The translations under genes were made by a program, and so were the position numbers. A DNA stretch of 64,000 bases from CAZLMW01 sp964560875 (lineage in GTDB: Bacteria; Myxococcota_A; UBA9042). The notes below the pieces were generated by a model, which saw only the letters and a program-made list of their open reading frames with translations, searched no databases and had not been told where the DNA came from. Below are positions 60,060 through 64,000 of the stretch, piece after piece. Location of the stretch: positions 24,476 to 88,475 of the forward strand of contig CAZLMW010000014.1 of NCBI GenBank assembly GCA_964560875.1, given 5' to 3'. Numbering within the stretch: the stretch's first letter is position 1; every line of letters begins with the position of its first letter.

Positions 60060-62072
60060 TTACTCGGGCAGGAAGAGACCGCCCTTGGGCTTGGTGGCTG
60101 GCGGTGGTGGCGGCGGTGGGGCCCGGCGGCGAACAGGGCGGCGAACGGCCCGGCGGGGCGAGCGACGTCGGCGCCGCGGCTTGCGGGCCTTGCGGCGGGC
60201 AACTGCGGGCGTGCGGGCGGCTGGTTGGCTGACATCTTCCGTCGCACCGGCATCCTCGTCACGTGCAGGCACAGTCGGCGTCTTCGGGCCGGCATCGACC
60301 GCTTGTGGCGCGCTGGCGGCCGCGGCGGGCTCTCCGAGTGAGGGCTGTGGTTGTTCAGCCTTCGCGTCGGACTTGCCGGGCGACGATACCCCGACTGTGG
60401 GACGCGCGCCAATCGGCGCGGGATTGGCTGCTGGCTCCGTTTGGCCGCCGCTCAACGCAAGGCCAATCCCCGCGGCCGCGCACAACGCGCCGAGCCCGAT
60501 CATCAACGCGCGCGAACCTTCGCGCCGCCGCCTGGCCGGGGCCGCAGCGGCCTCATCGCGGTGCCGATCGGTCTTCGCGTGCTCAGCTGACCGCTGGCCG
60601 CCGGGTTGATCGAGCTCGTCACTCTGCAGCGGGGTCGGAGCGTTTTCAGCGGCATCGACGTTGGCGCCGAGCGAAAAGCCTGGCGTCGTGGCTCCGACGT
60701 CGTCGTGATCGGCATGTGTCGTCACGACTTTGTCGGTCGTCAGCGGACCTTTGGTCGGTGTGACGGGGGCATCGGTCGCGTTCTCACGCACAGTCGGCGA
60801 GTTTCGCGCAGGCTCCGCGGTCTCGGATTCGATCCGGCCGACGCGGGCAACGCCGTCGATCGATGCTTCCGGTGGCGCCATGCCTCGCCGCATCCATGCG
60901 CGGCTCTCGGCGCGATCGTCGGTCGGCTCGGTCTCCGTCAACGCGCTGACCTCGCCGCGACGCGCAAACATCGACGACGGCCGTGGCGGGCGCGGCTTTG
61001 GGGCGACGGGCAGCGGCGCGCTGGCGGACCTTCGCAGCTCCTCTTCGTATTCTTGGACGGCTTCCTTGACCGACTCGTAGCGCGCCGTCCGCAGGCCACC
61101 ATCTTTGGGTCGCAGTTCGGCGAGGGCGCGGCGCAGCTGGCGGGCGTTCTTCGAGCGCGCGTCGGGGTCCTTGCTGAGGTTGCGCATCACGAGATCGGCG
61201 AATCGATCGGTGATGGGCTCGAGCACGTATTCGCGCAGGTCGATCGGGTCATCGCGCACCTGCATCATCATCTGCGTCAGCGGCACATCGTGGCTGAAGA
61301 CAAGCCGGCCGGTGACGCAGACGTACATCAGCGTCGCGAGGGCGTAGAGATCGCTGCGTCCGTCGAGCCGCTGCCCCATGCACTGCTCGGGGCTCATGAA
61401 CGCCGGGGTGCCGACGCAGCGCCCGTCCTGGGTCAGGCCTGAGCCCTGGGACCGAACGATGCCGAAGTCGAGGACCTTGATGACCGGCTCACCGGCGACC
61501 GACGACAGCATGATATTGGCGGGTTTCAGATCGCGGTGTACCAGGCCCTTGTCGTGTGCTTCCGCGAGGCTGCCAAGGATCGCGACGCCGATATCGATCG
61601 CCTCGGGCTCGGTGAGTGTTTGACCCTTGCCCGCGAGCTTGATGAGCAGCTCTTCGAGGGTCTTGCCGTACAGCCTCTCCATCGCGATGAAGAACGCGCC
61701 GTCCTTGGTCTGACCGATGTCAAAAACGCGCACGGTGTTGGCGTGGCGCAGGTTCGCGGTGACCTGGGCTTCACGGTAGAAACGGCGCACGTGCTCTTCG
61801 GGCGATCCAGCCGGCGCGGGCATCAGCAGCTTGAGGGCGACAGGCTGCTTGGTCGTGACGTGTTCAGCGCCGTAGACCGCTCCGAACGCACCCTGACCGA
61901 GCACTTCCATCACGCGGTATCGGTCACCGATGATGTCGCCCGCTCGCAGCTCGACCGACGGCAGCCTGAGCGCCACGCGCGGCAGGGTAGGCGACGTGCA
62001 CCCGGGGCACTGCAGCTGGTCGGAGTTCAACCCGCAAGCAGGGCAATACCGATCGTCTTGCTCCTCGCTCAA
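60060..62072 (-). CDS. Hanks-type Ser/Thr kinase with N-terminal zinc ribbon and one membrane segment
   Basis: A 670-aa signalling protein. Residues 10-25 form a zinc ribbon (YCPACG and QCPGC). The kinase domain (~50-310) has GQGAFGAVYG, Lys in VALKLLM, HRDLKPANIML, KVLDFGIVRS and SPEQ (for APE), all catalytic residues intact. A Pro/Ala/Glu-rich linker leads to a single membrane helix (ALMIGLGALCAAAGIGLALS, ~residue 530) and a Pro/Arg-rich extracytoplasmic tail ending GGLFLPE. It is divergent from a second kinase gene and followed directly by the TPR membrane protein gene, a likely pair. Confidence 0.93.
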   Translation of the reverse strand: MSEEQDDRYCPACGLNSDQLQCPGCTSPTLPRVALRLPSVELRAGDIIGDRYRVMEVLGQGAFGAVYGAEHVTTKQPVALKLLMPAPAGSPEEHVRRFYREAQVTANLRHANTVRVFDIGQTKDGAFFIAMERLYGKTLEELLIKLAGKGQTLTEPEAIDIGVAILGSLAEAHDKGLVHRDLKPANIMLSSVAGEPVIKVLDFGIVRSQGSGLTQDGRCVGTPAFMSPEQCMGQRLDGRSDLYALATLMYVCVTGRLVFSHDVPLTQMMMQVRDDPIDLREYVLEPITDRFADLVMRNLSKDPDARSKNARQLRRALAELRPKDGGLRTARYESVKEAVQEYEEELRRSASAPLPVAPKPRPPRPSSMFARRGEVSALTETEPTDDRAESRAWMRRGMAPPEASIDGVARVGRIESETAEPARNSPTVRENATDAPVTPTKGPLTTDKVVTTHADHDDVGATTPGFSLGANVDAAENAPTPLQSDELDQPGGQRSAEHAKTDRHRDEAAAAPARRRREGSRALMIGLGALCAAAGIGLALSGGQTEPAANPAPIGARPTVGVSSPGKSDAKAEQPQPSLGEPAAAASAPQAVDAGPKTPTVPARDEDAGATEDVSQPAARTPAVARRKARKPRRRRRSPRRAVRRPVRRRAPPPPPPPATKPKGGLFLPE

Positions 62073-62253
62073 CCGTCGACCTCGCGGTTTTGGCTACCTT
62101 TTGGCTCAGCTCCAAGCCGAATCATGCCGTTATCGTGCCCCACTTGGCCCGCGCCTCCAAACGGCACCGCCGTCATTGGGATTCGCGCGTCTTGGCGGCT
62201 GGTTTGAACGGGCCGGATTGCCGTATGCTCGCGCCTCCGCGAGGATCGGTGCC

Positions 62254-63948
62254 ATGACCCAGCCCCAGTTCGACATCCGCCCGGGAACGATGCTGGCCCA
62301 GCGCTATCGGGTCGATTCGTTGCTCGGCCGCGGCTCGATGGGCGCCGTCTATCGCGGCACGCAGCTGTCGATGAAGCGGTCGGTCGCCATCAAGATGCTG
62401 GCCGCGGTCGGCGACGACGTGAACACGTGGAAGAAGCGGTTTGAGCGCGAAGCCGTCATCACGTCCCGGCTGGAGCATCCCAACACGGTCCGCGTCTACG
62501 ATTACGGCACGACCGACGACGACCACAGCTTCCTCGTCATGGAGCTGCTCAAGGGACGGCCGCTGCACCAGGTCGTGCGCGAGGACGGCCCGCTTGCGCC
62601 CGAGCGCGCGATCGACCTGTGCATCCAGGTGCTGTCATCGCTCGAGGAAGCGCACCAGGCGGGCATCGTTCATCGCGATTTGAAGCCGGCCAATATCTTC
62701 GTCACGCCGATGCGAAGGGGCCGCGAACACGTGAAGGTGCTCGATTTCGGGGTCGCCAAGATCACCCGGGACCCCAGCGTTCAGCGGCTTACGCAGACGT
62801 CAGCGCTCGTCGGCACGCCCCACTTCATGGCGCCGGAGCAGGGTCGCGCCGAAGAGCTCGATGGGCGCGCGGATTTGTACGCAGTGGGGTGCATTCTGTT
62901 CGCGCTGTTGACCGGTCAGCCGCCGTTTCTTGGCACCCAGGTCATCGAGATCGTGTTGGGCCATCTCGACAAACCGATCCCAAACTTGCGCGCGCTGCGG
63001 CCCGATCTGCCCGACCTGTTGCAGCCCGCGATCGAAGCGTTGATGGCCAAGGACGCGGCGGACCGACCGTTTGACGCGCACGAGGCGATCGAGCTGCTCG
63101 AAAGCGTGCTCGCTGACCTCGAAGCGCTGCCCGACGACGAACGGCAACCGGACGAAGGCCACACCGTTCCGATGGACGTTGTGTCGACGATTCCGCCGCC
63201 TCCCGCCCGCCGCATGTCCCGGCGCAGTCGGCTCAAGCGACCCATCTCAGGGGGCATACCGCTGGCGGAGAGCACTTCGGCGCCGACCCGGGCTGTCAAG
63301 GCGGCCAAGAAAGTGAGATCCACGAGGGCCAAACCGCGCGAGTCCGAGGCGCCCAGGACGCGCGCGCTGCGACCCCCCAGCATCCGCAAGCCGACGTCGG
63401 GCAAGGTGGCCAAGGCCGGTGTGCAACGCCCTCGCAAACGCCCCGACAAGACCGACGCCGAGCCGCCAATGCTGCCCGACGACGCGCTGGAGCCGGCGAG
63501 CGAACCGGACGCGACGCGTTTGGCGGGCGAGGACAAGCGCCACCGCCAAAGCGGGCGGGTGAGGCTGCCGGCGCGCCCCAAGCGGCCGACTCCCAGCGCG
63601 AAAAAGACCGTCGGCACGCGCCTGGATTTCGAATTCCAGCTGCGCGGGCACACCGGCAAAAGCGCCCCGTCCGCGCGCATCTGGGTGGACGTCAACGCCG
63701 ATGGCGAGATGCAGTACGACGAAGAGATCACCGATCTCGAAACCAAACCCGGCACCTGGCGGGGCACGCGGCACCTGGACGTGGAATCGGCCGAAGGCGT
63801 GGGTTTCCTGGTGAAATTCGAGGCGTCGTCCGGCGCCCGATGGCGGCTGCGGGTGTGGTCGAGCCTGCCGCGACGCCATCTCGTCTTCGAGCAAAAAGAC
63901 AGGCTTCACGAGGACAACGGTCGCGTCATCGGCTGGTGCAAGGCCTAG
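62254..63948 (+). CDS. Hanks-type Ser/Thr kinase with basic linker and C-terminal beta domain
   Basis: A 564-aa cytoplasmic kinase starting MTQPQFDIRPGTMLAQRYRV. The domain at ~15-280 has GRGSMGAVYRG, Lys in VAIKML, HRDLKPANIFV (~140), KVLDFGVAKI and APEQ, all intact. Residues ~300-450 are a Lys/Arg/Pro-rich disordered linker; residues ~465-564 form a beta-rich domain (GTRLDFEFQLRGHTGKSAPS ending VIGWCKA) I do not recognise. No membrane segment is seen. GAGG lies nine bases before the ATG. It is divergent from the kinase at 60060-62072 across a 181-bp gap. Confidence 0.93.
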   Translation: MTQPQFDIRPGTMLAQRYRVDSLLGRGSMGAVYRGTQLSMKRSVAIKMLAAVGDDVNTWKKRFEREAVITSRLEHPNTVRVYDYGTTDDDHSFLVMELLKGRPLHQVVREDGPLAPERAIDLCIQVLSSLEEAHQAGIVHRDLKPANIFVTPMRRGREHVKVLDFGVAKITRDPSVQRLTQTSALVGTPHFMAPEQGRAEELDGRADLYAVGCILFALLTGQPPFLGTQVIEIVLGHLDKPIPNLRALRPDLPDLLQPAIEALMAKDAADRPFDAHEAIELLESVLADLEALPDDERQPDEGHTVPMDVVSTIPPPPARRMSRRSRLKRPISGGIPLAESTSAPTRAVKAAKKVRSTRAKPRESEAPRTRALRPPSIRKPTSGKVAKAGVQRPRKRPDKTDAEPPMLPDDALEPASEPDATRLAGEDKRHRQSGRVRLPARPKRPTPSAKKTVGTRLDFEFQLRGHTGKSAPSARIWVDVNADGEMQYDEEITDLETKPGTWRGTRHLDVESAEGVGFLVKFEASSGARWRLRVWSSLPRRHLVFEQKDRLHEDNGRVIGWCKA

Positions 63949-64000
63949 CTAGTTCCCGTGTCAAAACAGGCATTTCTGACCATATGGCGAGCTTCTGAGC

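Overview
The window is GC-rich, densely coded bacterial chromosome. It suggests a member of the Myxococcota or a close relative. The grounds are many secreted lipoproteins with Cys/Asp repeat arrays, MopE-like motifs, a secreted subtilase with a MYXO-CTERM-like tail, Hanks-type Ser/Thr kinases, GTG/TTG starts and a four-helix-bundle gene remnant beside CCCGAA hexamer arrays. All family assignments come from motifs read by eye; no database search was run, so the taxonomic placement is an inference.

Layout. 1-5 kb: an unknown gene cut by the window edge, a four-helix-bundle remnant, dtd, an alpha/beta hydrolase lacking its usual His, an RluA-type pseudouridine synthase and a protein of unknown role. 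5-15 kb: a giant Cys-repeat lipoprotein (about 2,512 aa) divergent from a second Cys-repeat lipoprotein with MopE motifs. 15-17 kb: a lipoprotein hydrolase and a beta-carbonic anhydrase. 17-31.5 kb: tamB-tamA (outer-membrane assembly), a small NTF2-like gene, a 29-codon Cys-rich small ORF, a Cys-repeat/beta-propeller lipoprotein split by an in-frame TGA, and a TPR membrane protein, joined by start/stop overlaps. 31.5-37 kb: a gene remnant, then a reverse-strand operon of M1 aminopeptidase, peptide-type solute-binding lipoprotein and TlpA-like redoxin. 37-44.6 kb: a forward operon of HD-GYP regulator, two lipoproteins and another Cys-repeat/beta-propeller lipoprotein. 44.6-51 kb: a second RluA family gene, tRNA-Pro(CGG), methyltransferase, zinc-ribbon protein, a 176-bp hexamer array and a secreted subtilase. 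51-56 kb: panB-panC and a Cys-rich lipoprotein with its own promoter and terminator. 56-64 kb: a 5'-truncated dinB, an SDR lacking its catalytic Tyr, an FAD oxidoreductase, a second TPR membrane protein and two divergent Ser/Thr kinases.

How the genes work together. Housekeeping genes (dtd, panBC, rluA-like, tRNA, carbonic anhydrase) are interspersed with envelope and secretion genes. The main theme is the cell surface: five Cys-rich lipoproteins, three or four of them carrying C-D-D-G-x-x-C-T repeats like the Dictyostelium extracellular-matrix repeat (Pfam Dicty_CTDC), alongside outer-membrane assembly factors, a secreted protease and a periplasmic thiol redoxin. The features most worth a second look are the TGA codon sitting on an invariant Cys at 26602-26604, the coupled tamB-tamA-to-lipoprotein gene string, and the hexamer arrays with the four-helix-bundle remnant.
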